NCBI RefSeq assembly: GCF_022678645.1
Contig: NZ_JALBWV010000053.1
Coordinates: 1 to 64,000 of the forward strand
Origin: Saccharopolyspora soli
Lineage (GTDB): Bacteria; Actinomycetota; Actinomycetes; Mycobacteriales; Pseudonocardiaceae
Direction of reading: 5' to 3'
DNA length: 64,000 bases
This document shows positions 1 to 8,336 of this stretch, in pieces; position 1 is the first letter of the stretch, and the number at the start of each line of letters is the position of its first letter. The position numbers were made by a program, and so were the translations under genes. The notes under the pieces were generated by a model. The model made no database searches, had not been told where the DNA came from, and saw only the letters and a program-made list of their open reading frames with translations.

Positions 1-326
1 TGACACAGGGCTACTCATAGCTGGTCCGCCTCCAATTCCGCCTCTCCGCGATTCACAGTGGTGGTTGCGTGCAGCCCAATTCTCCCGTTGCGTGGTTTCT
101 CGTGGCTGGCTTGCGTCACAGTCCCCTGAGGTGCGGTTGAGGAGGACTGAGGTTGACACAGGGCTACTCATAGCTGGTCCGCCTCCAATTCCGCCTCTCC
201 GCGATTCACAGTGGTGGTTGCGTGCAGCCCGAATCTCCCGTTGCGTGGTTTCTTGTAGCTGGCTTGCGTCACAGTCCCCTGAGGTGCGGTTGAGCGGAGG
301 ACCGAGGTTGACACAGGGCTACTCAT
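1..326. repeat. Tandem direct repeat, about 153-155 bp unit, upstream of an AraC-type regulator
   Basis: A block beginning TGACACAGGGCTACTCAT starts at 1, again at 154 and again at 309, so two nearly complete units plus the first 18 bases of a third are visible. The units differ by a few substitutions and two small insertions. The array runs off the left edge, so its copy number is unknown. Long reading frames cross it, but they only reflect the repeat and have no recognisable product. It ends about 70 bp before the start codon of the gene at 396. Confidence 0.85.
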
Positions 327-395
327 GCCTCCAGCTTGCCGCCTCGCAGCGATCAGCGAAATGGCATGATTGCCAACATTCGATAGAATCACGCC

Positions 396-1334
396 ATGCA
401 TCGGGTGGTCGTACTGGCGCTGGACGGCGTGTACCCGTTCGAACTCGGCATTCCCAGGCGGGTTTTCGGCAGCGCCGGGGATCGCTACGAGGTGCTCACC
501 TGCACTGTCGACGGGCGGTCGGTGCGCAGCGACGCCGACTTCGCGATCGTCGCCGAGCACGGCCCGGAAGTGTTGCGCACCGCCGACACCGTGGTGATCC
601 CGCCGTACGACGTGAACCGGATCACCGCTGAGCTCCCGCAGCCGGTCGCCGATGCCCTGGCGCTGATCCGGCCTGGCACGCGCATCGTGTCGATCTGCAC
701 GGGTGCCTTCATCCTGGCGGCGACCGGACTGCTCGACGGCCGCCCGGCAACCACGCACTGGTGCCTGGTCGAACCGTTCCGGCAACTGTTCCCCGATGTG
801 CGGTTGGATCCGGACGTCCTCTTCGTCGACGACGGTGACGTGCTCACTTCCGCTGGCGCGGCCTCGGGTGTCGACGTGTGCTTGCACATCGTGCGTACCG
901 ACCACGGCAGCGAGGTGGCCAACCAGGTGGCGCGCAGGTGCGTCGTGCCTCCGTGGCGGGACGGCGGTCAAGCGCAGTACATCGAGCAGCCGCTTCCGGA
1001 ACCGTCGGAACTCGGCACCGCGCCGACCCGCGATTGGGCCACCGCGAACCTCCACCTGCCGCTGACGTTGACCGATCTCGCTGAGCACGCGCGGATGAGC
1101 GGCCGCACGTTCGCCCGCCGGTTCCGCGACGAGGTGGGCGTCAGCCCCGGCCGGTGGCTCATCCAGCGACGCGTCGCCAGGGCCCGCCACCTGCTCGAAT
1201 CCACCGACCTGTCGATCGACCAGATCGCCACCCAGGTCGGCTTCGCCACCGCCGCGTCGCTGCGCCAACACCTGCACGCCGCCATCGGAGTCTCGCCGCT
1301 GGCCTACCGCCGCACCTTCCGAGCCGGAGTCTGA
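396..1334 (+). CDS. GlxA-family AraC-type transcriptional regulator (DJ-1/PfpI-like domain plus HTH)
   Basis: This 312-residue protein has the two-domain layout of GlxA-type regulators. The first part (about residues 1-165) is a DJ-1/PfpI-like sensor domain with the nucleophile-elbow-like motif ICTGAFILA around Cys101, followed by ATTHW and the DVLTSAGAASGVD stretch. The last 90 residues (from about 222) form a double helix-turn-helix AraC domain (DLAEHARMSGRTFARRF and QIATQVGFATAASLRQHL). It should bind DNA in the cytoplasm; the ligand is unknown. A paralogue with the same layout lies at 55238-56215. The tandem repeat immediately upstream could hold its control region, which is inference. 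Confidence 0.93.
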   Translation: MHRVVVLALDGVYPFELGIPRRVFGSAGDRYEVLTCTVDGRSVRSDADFAIVAEHGPEVLRTADTVVIPPYDVNRITAELPQPVADALALIRPGTRIVSICTGAFILAATGLLDGRPATTHWCLVEPFRQLFPDVRLDPDVLFVDDGDVLTSAGAASGVDVCLHIVRTDHGSEVANQVARRCVVPPWRDGGQAQYIEQPLPEPSELGTAPTRDWATANLHLPLTLTDLAEHARMSGRTFARRFRDEVGVSPGRWLIQRRVARARHLLESTDLSIDQIATQVGFATAASLRQHLHAAIGVSPLAYRRTFRAGV

Positions 1335-1522
1335 GCTTCTGGCTTCTCCCCGGCGTTCCGCTGTTGGTGTCCTCGCGGCGGCTCACCGAGATCGCGGTGA
1401 ATCTCTCGGTGTGATCGGTGTCTCCACTGATTGGCCAGTCCTGCCGATGAGTTTGCCCGGCCCGCGCGGTCCAACCATCGTCAAGGCGGTCTTACCGTCA
1501 TCAAGAGCGCAGGAGGAACCGC

Positions 1523-2167
1523 GTGGAACAGCTGCTGAGAGTCCAGAACTTCAACGTCTCGCGGGACGGATTCGGTGCCGGTGAAAACCAGAGCCTCGAA
1601 AGGCCGTTCGGCCACGCAGACCCTGGTGACATGTTCGCGTGGGCTGGCGCCACGGCGAGCTGGCCCATGCGCACCGACCCCGGCGGAAGCCGCGGCCTCG
1701 ACGACTACCTGACGCGCGACTACGACCGCAACATCGGCGCCGAGATCATGGGCCGCAACAAGTTCGGCCCGCAACGCGGCCCCTGGCAGGACCACGACTG
1801 GCTCGGCTGGTGGGGCGACGAGCCACCGTTCCGCACGCCGGTATTCGTGCTGACCCACCACGAGCGTCCTTCGTTCACCCTCTCCGACACCACGTTCCAC
1901 TTCGTCGACGGCGATCCGGCCACAGTCCTCGATCAGGCGCGGGACGCGGCGCAGGGCAAGGACGTCCGGCTCGGCGGCGGAGCTACCACCATCCGCCAGT
2001 TCCTCGACGCCGACCTCGTCGACACCATGCACGTGGCGGTCTCGCAGGTGGAGCTCGGATCCGGGTCGCGACTCTGGGAGTCACCCGATGAGCTGCTCGA
2101 CCGGTTCCACCTCGACGTCGTGCCCAGCCCGAGCGGCGTGACCCACCACCTGTTCTGGCGAAAGTGA
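1523..2167 (+). CDS. RibD C-terminal / dihydrofolate-reductase-like family protein
   Basis: The 214-residue product belongs to the RibD-C/DHFR-like reductase family, whose members are usually NAD(P)H-dependent reductases of unknown substrate. Visible signs are the N-terminal strand with NVSRDGFGAG, the EIMGRNKFGP helix, VFVLTHHERP, the GKDVRLGGGATTIRQFLDADLVD nucleotide-binding part and the C-terminal HLFWRK strand. The start is a GTG preceded by AGGAGG at a normal distance. It stands alone, with a strong hairpin just behind it. Its role is not predictable from context, and it is not the housekeeping folA. Confidence 0.88.
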   Translation: MEQLLRVQNFNVSRDGFGAGENQSLERPFGHADPGDMFAWAGATASWPMRTDPGGSRGLDDYLTRDYDRNIGAEIMGRNKFGPQRGPWQDHDWLGWWGDEPPFRTPVFVLTHHERPSFTLSDTTFHFVDGDPATVLDQARDAAQGKDVRLGGGATTIRQFLDADLVDTMHVAVSQVELGSGSRLWESPDELLDRFHLDVVPSPSGVTHHLFWRK

Positions 2168-2224
2168 CCGGCTCTGGGCCTGCAGGGCGGCGATCAGCAG
2201 AGGACCCGTGGACGCGCACGGGCT

Positions 2225-2248
2225 GGTAGGGCTGAACTCAGCCCTACC
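2225..2248. terminator. Perfect hairpin after the RibD-like gene
   Basis: GGTAGGGCTGA (2225-2235) and TCAGCCCTACC (2238-2248) are perfect inverted repeats separated by two bases, giving at least a nine-pair stem with a six-base loop. It lies 57 bp behind the stop codon at 2167. There is no T-tract, as is common for terminators in high-GC actinobacteria. Confidence 0.65.
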
Positions 2249-2738
2249 GATCTCCGGGAATTCCTCGTCGGTGAGCACCTGGACGGCCCCTGCACTTCCC
2301 GCCTGAGCCCCAAGATCCCCACGACAGCAGTCCACTCAGCCCATATGTGCTGCGGCGCCCCCGAGCAGCAACAGGTGCTGCAGCAAACCGCACGTTGCGC
2401 CTACGCCCTGAACGCGCCTACGTCGAAAATTCGACCGCGACGAAGTTTCCACCCCCGGACAGCAGTCGAACGAGTTCGACTGGGTGTGGGAGTCACTGGA
2501 TCTCGAAATCCACTCCACATTGGATGAGATCGTCGCCGCACCGGCGCAGACCCTGCTGACTTCTCGCGGGATCGTGGCGCCTTGGCGTGGACGAAGTTCG
2601 CGTTCTCGCCGAAGGAGCGAAACCCCTCCCGATCGCAGGTCCAGCAACGAAGTCGGCCACTTCCAGAACGCCGTCGACCCGCCAGATCCCAAAGCCCCAG
2701 CCACCACGGCGCCCTTCCGGCGCTGGCCGCGCCGGGGA
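2249..2738. other. Gene-free stretch, possibly decayed coding DNA
   Basis: No start, ribosome site or protein family can be supported here. Long open frames cross it on both strands but are continuations of frames shadowing the TetR gene. A short plus-strand segment around 2477-2580 (EFDWVWESLDLEIH, TSRGIV) faintly resembles NTF2-like proteins but breaks off at once. The composition is as GC-rich as coding DNA, so a decayed gene is possible. Confidence 0.3.
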
Positions 2739-3317
2739 TCAGCGGAGCTCGGTCAGGCGCTCGACGGCTTTGCGGGCCGTGGTCCGCAGGTCCTCCGGCT
2801 TCGCGTCGCCGAACATCATGCGGCGCAGCTGCGGCACCGCCAGCGGCCAGCTGATCATTCCGTTCGACAGCAGTGCGAGCATCCCCGGATCGATCTCGTC
2901 GGTGACCTTGCCGCTCTCCTGGGCACGGCGGATGTCGGCGGTCTCCTCCTGGTAGCGCGTGCTGCGGTCGGACTGGGGCACAACGCCGGAGTCGCCGCGT
3001 TCCAAGGACTCCCACAGCAACAGCCGCAACGCGTGCGGGTTCGCGACGTGGTACGCGGCGAGCCGGTCGACGTAACCCGGCAGGTCGTCGCCCTCGATCG
3101 GCACCTTGACGGCCAACTCGTCCATCGTTCGTTCCAGCACTGCCGAGAACAGCGCGTCCTTGCTGCCGAAGTAGGCGTAGATCAGCTGCTTGTTCGCCCG
3201 CGCCTGCTTGGCGATCCGGTCGACGCGCGCGCCAGCGATGCCGTGGGCGGCGAACTCGGCGACCGCAGCCTGGAAGATCCGGTCCTTGGTGGCTTCGGCA
3301 TTGCTGGGCACAACCAA
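2739..3317 (-). CDS. TetR-family transcriptional regulator
   Basis: The 192-residue protein starts with a typical TetR DNA-binding domain at residues 9-58 (IFQAAVAEFAAHGIAGARVDRIAKQ followed by QLIYAYFGSKDALF). The C-terminal ligand domain ends in LRTTARKAVERLTELR and fits the TetR_C class common in actinobacteria. No efflux or enzyme gene is close on either side in a clearly linked arrangement, so the target is open. The next gene upstream (3402-3971) runs in the same direction with an 84-bp gap. Confidence 0.9.
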   Translation of the reverse strand: MVVPSNAEATKDRIFQAAVAEFAAHGIAGARVDRIAKQARANKQLIYAYFGSKDALFSAVLERTMDELAVKVPIEGDDLPGYVDRLAAYHVANPHALRLLLWESLERGDSGVVPQSDRSTRYQEETADIRRAQESGKVTDEIDPGMLALLSNGMISWPLAVPQLRRMMFGDAKPEDLRTTARKAVERLTELR

Positions 3318-3401
3318 ACTGTACGCCGCAACCAGCTAGGCCAGCCGGAATCCCGCGTTGTTGGTCAGTTTTCGCCGTCGCACCAACACCAATGCTCGCA
3401 C

Positions 3402-3971
3402 TCACGAACTGGCGCGGGGTTTCGCGCGGACGTGCATGCGTTCACCCTGCGGTCCGAACAGGCTGAGGATCTCGACCGGCTCCTCGCCAGTGCTGCCGAA
3501 CCAGTGCGGCAGCCGGGTGTCGAACTCGGCGGCCTCCCCCACCTTGAGCACGACGTCGTGCTCCGCGAGCACCAGCCGCAGCTTCCCGCTCAGCACGTAC
3601 AGCCACTCGTAGCCCTCGTGCGTGCGTGGATCGGGTTTGCTGCGAGCGGTGCCCATGACCATCTTGAACGCCTGCAGTCCGCCGGGTTGCTGGGTCAGCG
3701 CCACCACCGTCATGTCCCGGTGCTTGACCGGCTTCAACCGCACCCGCGGATCGCCGACCGGCGGCGCGCCGACCAGTTCGTCCAAGGGCACCTGGTGGGC
3801 GTGCGCGATCGGCAGCAGCAGCTCCAGGCTCGGCCTCCGCAGGCCGGATTCCAGCCGGGACAACGTGCTGACCGAGATCCCGGTGGTCTCCGACAGCGCC
3901 GCGAGAGTGCATTTGCGCTGCTGGCGGATCCGCTTGAGCCGAGGTCCAACAGCGGCGAGGACGTCTTCCAT
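3402..3971 (-). CDS. XRE-family regulator with C-terminal cupin domain
   Basis: The 189-residue product has an N-terminal Cro/C1-type HTH (about residues 9-63, RLKRIRQQRKCTLAALSETTGISVSTLSRLESG) and a C-terminal cupin (about 115-180, HEGYEWLYVLSGKLRLVL). This is the classic layout of small-molecule-sensing XRE repressors. The frame is open for 78 more codons upstream, but those codons overlap the divergent gene; the ATG at 3971 (MEDVLAAVG) gives a normal N-terminus. It is divergent from the thioredoxin-reductase-like gene across 79 bp, so it probably controls that gene and the methyltransferase (inference). Confidence 0.92.
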   Translation of the reverse strand: MEDVLAAVGPRLKRIRQQRKCTLAALSETTGISVSTLSRLESGLRRPSLELLLPIAHAHQVPLDELVGAPPVGDPRVRLKPVKHRDMTVVALTQQPGGLQAFKMVMGTARSKPDPRTHEGYEWLYVLSGKLRLVLAEHDVVLKVGEAAEFDTRLPHWFGSTGEEPVEILSLFGPQGERMHVRAKPRASS

Positions 3972-4050
3972 TCCCCAATTGCAGAAACAGCAACAAGATT
4001 TGTCAACCCGACCGGCTCGAGCGCATGGTCGGTGCCAGGAGGTGTTCAAC

Positions 4051-4944
4051 ATGGAAGACGTACTCGTCATCGGGGGTGGCGCTGGCGGGCTGAGCGCCGC
4101 GCTCATCCTGTCCAGGGCTCGCCGCCGGGTGCTGGTGGTCGACTCGGGCGAACCCCGGAACGCGGTCGCGCAGCAGGTGCACGGGTTCATCTCGCGGGAT
4201 GGCACGCCACCAGCGGAGCTGCTGGCTGCTGGCCGGGCGGAGGTCGAGCGCTACGGCGGGCGGGTTGCCGCGGGCGAAGTGCGCGCGGTTCGGCGCGACG
4301 GCAGCGGCTTCGAAGTCGAGCTGGCCGACCGCACGGTGCGGGCCCGTCGGGTGGTCGTGGCAACCGGCCTGCGCGACGAACTGCCCGATGTGCCTGGTCT
4401 GCGCGAACGCTGGGCGCGGGACGTGCTGCACTGCCCGTATTGCCACGGGTGGGAGATCCGGGACCAGCCGCTCGGCGTGCTCGGTTGGCAGCCCGGCGCA
4501 GTGCACCAGGCGTTGTTGGTCCGGCAGTGGTCGGACGACGTGGTGTTCTTCGCCGAGGCGCTCGACGAAACAGGTCGCGCCAAGCTGACCGCGCGCGGCG
4601 TGCGGATCGTGGACGGCGAGGTCAGCGGCCTGGTGGTCGAGGACGACGAATTGCGGGGCGTGCGGCTGGCCGACGGAACCGTCGTGGCGCGATCCGCGCT
4701 GTTCGTGCCCGCTCGGCCCGCAGCCAATGACGCGTTGCTCACTGGTTTGGGCTGCGAACGGGATGACGACGGCTGGGTTCGGGTGGATCCGAGCGGACGG
4801 ACCAGCGTGCCGGGGTTGTGGGCGGTCGGCAACGTGGCGGATTTCGCGGCCCAGGTGGTGACCGCAGCCGCGGCCGGGGCGAAGGCGGCGGTCGCGGTGA
4901 ACATGGATCTGATCGAGGAAGAGCTGCTGGAGCGGGTGGGATGA
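4051..4944 (+). CDS. Thioredoxin-reductase-like FAD/NAD(P)H oxidoreductase
   Basis: The 297-residue flavoprotein opens with the FAD-binding motif VIGGGAGGLSAAL and carries a CPYC redox pair (HCPYCHGWE, near residue 131), followed by a NAD(P)H domain and the late FAD motif GLWAVGNVADF. It belongs to the small TrxB-like family often found beside an XRE-cupin regulator and a methyltransferase in actinobacteria. The dinucleotide motif after the CPYC (GVLGWQPGAVHQ) departs from the classical GxGxxA, so the electron donor may differ. The start is set by AGGAGGTG just upstream. It overlaps the next gene by four bases (ATGA), indicating translational coupling. Confidence 0.92.
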   Translation: MEDVLVIGGGAGGLSAALILSRARRRVLVVDSGEPRNAVAQQVHGFISRDGTPPAELLAAGRAEVERYGGRVAAGEVRAVRRDGSGFEVELADRTVRARRVVVATGLRDELPDVPGLRERWARDVLHCPYCHGWEIRDQPLGVLGWQPGAVHQALLVRQWSDDVVFFAEALDETGRAKLTARGVRIVDGEVSGLVVEDDELRGVRLADGTVVARSALFVPARPAANDALLTGLGCERDDDGWVRVDPSGRTSVPGLWAVGNVADFAAQVVTAAAAGAKAAVAVNMDLIEEELLERVG

Positions 4945-5774
4945 ACGACTTCGACTGGGCCGCGATGGCCGACATGCTGGAGTTCGAGGGCGAAGCGCAC
5001 AGCCCCTACGTGCGCCAGGCGTTGGAGGAACTGGACCACCTGCGCCCGCGCCGGGTTCTGGACATCGGCAGCGGTCCTGGGGTGGCGGCCTGCCGGTTGG
5101 CGGCGGTTTTCCCGCAGGCCGAGGTCACCGCGGTGGACGGCACACCGGAGCTGCTGGCCCGCGCCGAACAACGCGCCGAACGGCTCGGCGTCCGGTTGCG
5201 GACCCAGTTGGCCGAGTTCCCGGCGGGACTCGCCGACCTGGGGCCAGCGGATCTGGTGTGGTCCGGGCAGGCCGTGCACCACGTCGGCGACCAGCAGGGC
5301 GCGCTGGACCAGCTGGCCGAGTTGCTTGAGCCCGGCGGCGTGCTGGCCATCGTCGAGGGTGGTCTACCGACTCGCTGGCTGCCGGGTGATCTGGGCTTCG
5401 GACGTCCCGGACTGCAGGCCCGGCTGGATGCGGTGCTGGCGGACCGGTTCAACCAGATGCGCGCCGAGCTGCCTTGTTCGGTGTCGGTGGTCGAGGACTG
5501 GCCCGGCATGCTGCGCACTGCTGGACTCGCCGAGGCGCGCAGCAAGACCTTCCTCGTGGACCATCCCGCACCGCTGTCCGACGGGTTGCGGGAGTGGGTG
5601 CGGCAGACGTTGGCGCGGTACCGCGCGGGGCTCGGCGAGCACTTGGACGCGGGAGACGTGGCGACGCTGGACCGGTTGCTCGATCCGGCGGACCCGGCGA
5701 GTGTCGACCAACGCGCGGACTTGTTCGTGCTGACCGCGAAGACCGTGCACTTCGGCCGTCGCCCCGAACGCTGA
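4941..5774 (+). CDS. Class I SAM-dependent methyltransferase
   Basis: The 277-residue protein has the SAM-binding motif VLDIGSGPGVAACRLA near residue 35, the acidic loop VTAVDGTPELLARA, and the motif IV region DLVWSGQAVHHVGDQ. The substrate is unknown. The frame extends upstream, but the ATG at 4941 overlaps the stop of the flavoprotein gene and is the natural start. With the flavoprotein it forms a two-gene operon opposite the XRE-cupin regulator, suggesting modification or detoxification of a thiol or small molecule (inference). Confidence 0.9.
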   Translation: MNDFDWAAMADMLEFEGEAHSPYVRQALEELDHLRPRRVLDIGSGPGVAACRLAAVFPQAEVTAVDGTPELLARAEQRAERLGVRLRTQLAEFPAGLADLGPADLVWSGQAVHHVGDQQGALDQLAELLEPGGVLAIVEGGLPTRWLPGDLGFGRPGLQARLDAVLADRFNQMRAELPCSVSVVEDWPGMLRTAGLAEARSKTFLVDHPAPLSDGLREWVRQTLARYRAGLGEHLDAGDVATLDRLLDPADPASVDQRADLFVLTAKTVHFGRRPER

Positions 5775-5796
5775 TCCGCTCTCGGTGCGGCGGGCC

Positions 5797-5862
5797 CGTT
5801 GGCGGTTTCGCGCGAAATCGCCAACGGCTCCGTACGGGAGGCGCCGGTTTCGCGCGAAACCG
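5797..5862. repeat. Paired palindromes with TTTCGCGCGAAA core (copy 1)
   Basis: Two palindromes sit between convergent genes. The first (5797-5826) has 15-base arms with one mismatch; the second (5845-5862, CGGTTTCGCGCGAAACCG) is perfect. Their centres are 42 bp apart. A similar pair with the same spacing lies at 18003-18067. They may act as a two-way terminator or as a protein-binding site. Confidence 0.85.
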
Positions 5863-5890
5863 CCCATGCTCCGGCAGGAGCCGGGGCAGC

Positions 5891-6481
5891 TCAGGAATTC
5901 CGCTCCAGTCCGTCGAGCAGGTTCTCCACCACGTCCAAGAGCGCCTGCCGGTCGTCCTGGACCCGTGCCAGGACCCGCAGGCCGTAGTACGTGCTGAGCA
6001 CTTGGCGGGCCAGCGTTTCCACGTCGCGCGTCGGATCGACCTCGCCGGAACGCTGCCCCTGCGCGAGGGTTTCGCGCAGTGCTTCCTCCACGGCGGCGAA
6101 GTTCCGGCGCACCTCCCGCTTGACGTCGGGATCTGACGTGGCGCGCTCGATGGCCGCGTTGATGGCGAAGCATCCCGGCCGTTGGGTGCCGGAGAGGTCG
6201 ATGTCGATCGCAGTGGCCAGCAGTTGCCGCAATCGGTCCTTGACCGGCCCAGCACCGCGCAGGATCTCGATCTGTTCGACGGTGCCGGTCTCGTAGTACT
6301 GGCGCAGGGCTTTCAGGTACAGCTGCCGCTTGTCGCCGAACGCGTTGTAGAGGCTCGACGGCCCCAGTTCCGTGTGGACGCTGAGGTCTCGGGTGGAGGT
6401 TGCCTCGTAGCCGCGGCGCCAGAACACGTCCATCGCCGCGTCGATCACGCGGGCGTCGTCGAACTTCCTCGGCCTGGCCAT
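5891..6481 (-). CDS. TetR-family regulator, likely repressor of the divergent MFS pump
   Basis: The 196-residue product has a TetR HTH at residues 7-54 (ARVIDAAMDVFWRRGYEATSTRDLSVHTELGPSSLYNAFGDK). The C-terminal domain contains GCFAINAAIE, typical of the TetR_C class with a buried ligand pocket. It is divergent from the MFS gene at 6603. Two similar palindromes lie between the two starts (6498-6552). The arrangement strongly suggests a drug-responsive repressor of the pump and of itself (inference). Confidence 0.93.
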   Translation of the reverse strand: MARPRKFDDARVIDAAMDVFWRRGYEATSTRDLSVHTELGPSSLYNAFGDKRQLYLKALRQYYETGTVEQIEILRGAGPVKDRLRQLLATAIDIDLSGTQRPGCFAINAAIERATSDPDVKREVRRNFAAVEEALRETLAQGQRSGEVDPTRDVETLARQVLSTYYGLRVLARVQDDRQALLDVVENLLDGLERNS

Positions 6482-6497
6482 GACCCCATTCTAGTCG

Positions 6498-6552
6498 TTT
6501 TGAAGCGATCGCATCGAAACCTGCGTCACATTTTGAATCGTTCGCTTCAAAA
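6498..6552. promoter_or_regulatory. Two TetR-type operators between divergent regulator and pump
   Basis: Two 22-bp imperfect palindromes, 6498-6519 and 6531-6552, share the frame TTTTGAA at the left and TTCAAAA or TCGAAA at the right around a GCGATCGC or TCGTTCGC centre. Their starts are 33 bp apart, about three helical turns. They fill the 121-bp gap between the tetR-like and MFS genes. Confidence 0.8.
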
Positions 6553-6602
6553 CGCTGCTAGCGTCGGTTCGGTAGTGACCGCCAGCGACTGGAGGGCCGT
6601 CC

Positions 6603-7790
6603 ATGCCCCTTGCCGTCTACGTCCTCGGCCTGGGCATCTTCACCCAGGGAACTTCGGAGTTCATGCTCTCGGGCCTGCTCCCCGGCATGGCTGCCGACCT
6701 GGGCGTGTCCATCCCCGACGCGGGCCTGCTGATCTCCGCGTTCGCCATCGGCATGGTGGTCGGCGCTCCGCTGCTGGCCATCGCGACCCTGAGCTGGCCG
6801 CGCCGGAGAGCGCTGGTCGCGTTGCAGGCGGTGTTCATCGGCGCGCACGTGGTGGGCGCGCTGACCCCCGGATACGGACTGCTTTTCGCGACCCGCATCG
6901 TGAGCGCCCTCGCGTATGCCGGTTTCTGGGGTGTCGCGGTCGCCGCCGCGGTGAGCCTCGCGCCAGCGGCGAGGACCCGGGCGGTCGCCATCGTCGCGAG
7001 CGGACTCACCCTCGCCACCATCGTGGGCGTACCAGCGGGCACCGTGCTCAGCCAGTTCTCCGGCTGGCGGGCGGTGTTCTGGTCCGTTGCCGCGCTGACC
7101 CTGGTGAGCTTGGTCTGTTCCCTGTTGGCCATCCGCGAGGATGCGGGAACGCGGGACGAGAAGACCACGGTCCGGGCCGAATTGCTCGCGATGGCCCGGC
7201 CGCAGCTGTGGCTCTCGTACGTGATCACGGCGTTCGCCTTCGGTGCCGTCATCGTCACCTTCAGCTACCTCGCCTCGGTGTTGACCGACGTGAGCGGATT
7301 GCCCGAGCAGTGGGTTCCCGCGGTGCTGGCGCTGTTCGGCGTCGGCGGGCTGACCGGTATGACGATCGGCGGACGCGCCGCGCAGTCGCACCCGATCCGC
7401 AGTCTCACCGTGGGGCTCGGCGTCCTAGCGCTCGCCTCCGCGGCACTCGCCGTGGCCGCTCACAGCGCGCTCGTCACGGTCGCGCTGGTTTTCTTCCTCG
7501 GCGTGGCCGGATACGTCACCAACCCCGCCCTGCAGTCTCGGGTGTTCGCGCTCGCGCCGGGGGCTCCAACTCTGGTCGGCGCAGCCAACACGGCGGCGTT
7601 CAACGTCGGCAACACGCTCGCGCCGATGCTGGGCGGCGTGGCGATCAGCGCCGGGTTCGGTTTCGCGTCGGTGGCCTGGGTCGGCGCCGCACTCGCCGCG
7701 GCAGGACTCGTCGCGGCGATGTGCGCGGGCTACCTCCAACACCGAACCCCAAGCAGCGCGGACACCCCGCTGGCCAGAACCAACGCCTGA
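6603..7790 (+). CDS. MFS efflux transporter, Cmx/CmrA (chloramphenicol-type) family
   Basis: The 395-residue membrane protein begins MPLAVYVLGLGIFTQGTSEFMLSGLLPGMAADLGVS, the hallmark N-terminus of Cmx/CmrA and AraJ-type drug/H+ antiporters. About 12 hydrophobic helices follow, with the conserved segment RIVSALAYAGFWGVAVAAAV and the motif-C-like GLTLATIVGVPAGTVLSQFSGWR. Amphenicol export is the usual activity of close relatives, but the substrate here cannot be told from sequence. The divergent TetR gene and the two operators indicate inducible expression. Confidence 0.92.
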   Translation: MPLAVYVLGLGIFTQGTSEFMLSGLLPGMAADLGVSIPDAGLLISAFAIGMVVGAPLLAIATLSWPRRRALVALQAVFIGAHVVGALTPGYGLLFATRIVSALAYAGFWGVAVAAAVSLAPAARTRAVAIVASGLTLATIVGVPAGTVLSQFSGWRAVFWSVAALTLVSLVCSLLAIREDAGTRDEKTTVRAELLAMARPQLWLSYVITAFAFGAVIVTFSYLASVLTDVSGLPEQWVPAVLALFGVGGLTGMTIGGRAAQSHPIRSLTVGLGVLALASAALAVAAHSALVTVALVFFLGVAGYVTNPALQSRVFALAPGAPTLVGAANTAAFNVGNTLAPMLGGVAISAGFGFASVAWVGAALAAAGLVAAMCAGYLQHRTPSSADTPLARTNA

Positions 7791-7796
7791 CCAACC

Positions 7797-7837
7797 CGCG
7801 CGCACTTGCCGGAGCAAGCTGCGGCTCCCTGCGCGCG
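7797..7837. terminator. Hairpin after the MFS gene
   Basis: CGCGCGCA (7797-7804) pairs with TGCGCGCG (7830-7837). A smaller internal pairing (GGAGC with GCTCC) is possible in the loop. It begins seven bases behind the stop codon at 7790. Confidence 0.55.
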
Positions 7838-8336
7838 GCCATCGGAGATAGCACGAGGACCCGAAACCGCTTGGCGACACCGCCCAGGCGGGTCCCGATC
7901 AACAGCCCCGCAAAGACTGCCGCAACGACACAACAGGACCCGAATAATCCACTATGGACATAAACACCCACAGTGGACGTCGACTCAGAGGGTGCGCGGA
8001 TTGGGCGTGGCGTGGGCGGTCGTCAAACAAGCGGCGGCAGCCGCTTTCGGAGGTAGACCGCCGCCGCGACGCTCAACTGGCCCCGTGCCCGAGCCGTCGC
8101 AAGCGGCGAAGCCGCTTAGCCCACCTACGACACTTGCACCGCCGCGGGTTCACGGTGGCCCACCCCTCTCGGGTTCTCCCCGCGAGGACAGCCCCGACGT
8201 GGTGTATCGGCATACACGATGTCGGGGATCCCGGAGTCGAGAAAGCCTCTGAGGTTCCGCTACCCGCACCGCCACGCAAGACGAGCTGTGCGCTCTCTCA
8301 GGGATAGACCTGGACGCCGAGTGGAACGGAGCATTT
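7838..8336. other. Gene-free stretch with three strong hairpins
   Basis: No coding region can be supported here. It holds AAGCGGC/GCCGCTT hairpins at 8029-8046 and 8101-8117, and a long hairpin at 8192-8227. The latter has CCCCGAC/GTCGGGG outer arms and GTGTAT/ATACAC inner arms around CGGC. The last lies 110 bp behind the ArsR stop codon and may end that transcript. The AAGCGG/CCGCTT design recurs at 50428-50445. Confidence 0.6.

Noticed and set aside
2477-2600. Decayed NTF2-like/SnoaL gene
   Set aside because: Only a short stretch is suggestive and no second segment in any frame supports it, so it was kept as an unassigned gene-free region.
3972-4205. Longer N-terminus for the XRE-cupin regulator
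   Set aside because: The extra 78 residues are Cys/Ser/Pro-rich and antisense to the start of the flavoprotein gene; the HTH family starts at MEDVLAAVG.
2484-4730. Very long plus-strand open frame (748 codons)
   Set aside because: It runs antisense through the TetR and XRE-cupin genes and across the flavoprotein gene in the wrong frame. Its translation is Arg/Gly/Pro-rich without a family; high-GC DNA gives such open frames by chance.
5845-5862. parS centromere site
   Set aside because: CGGTTTCGCGCGAAACCG resembles the actinobacterial parS GTTTCACGTGAAAC in shape, but the centre bases differ and no parAB or replication origin genes are near.
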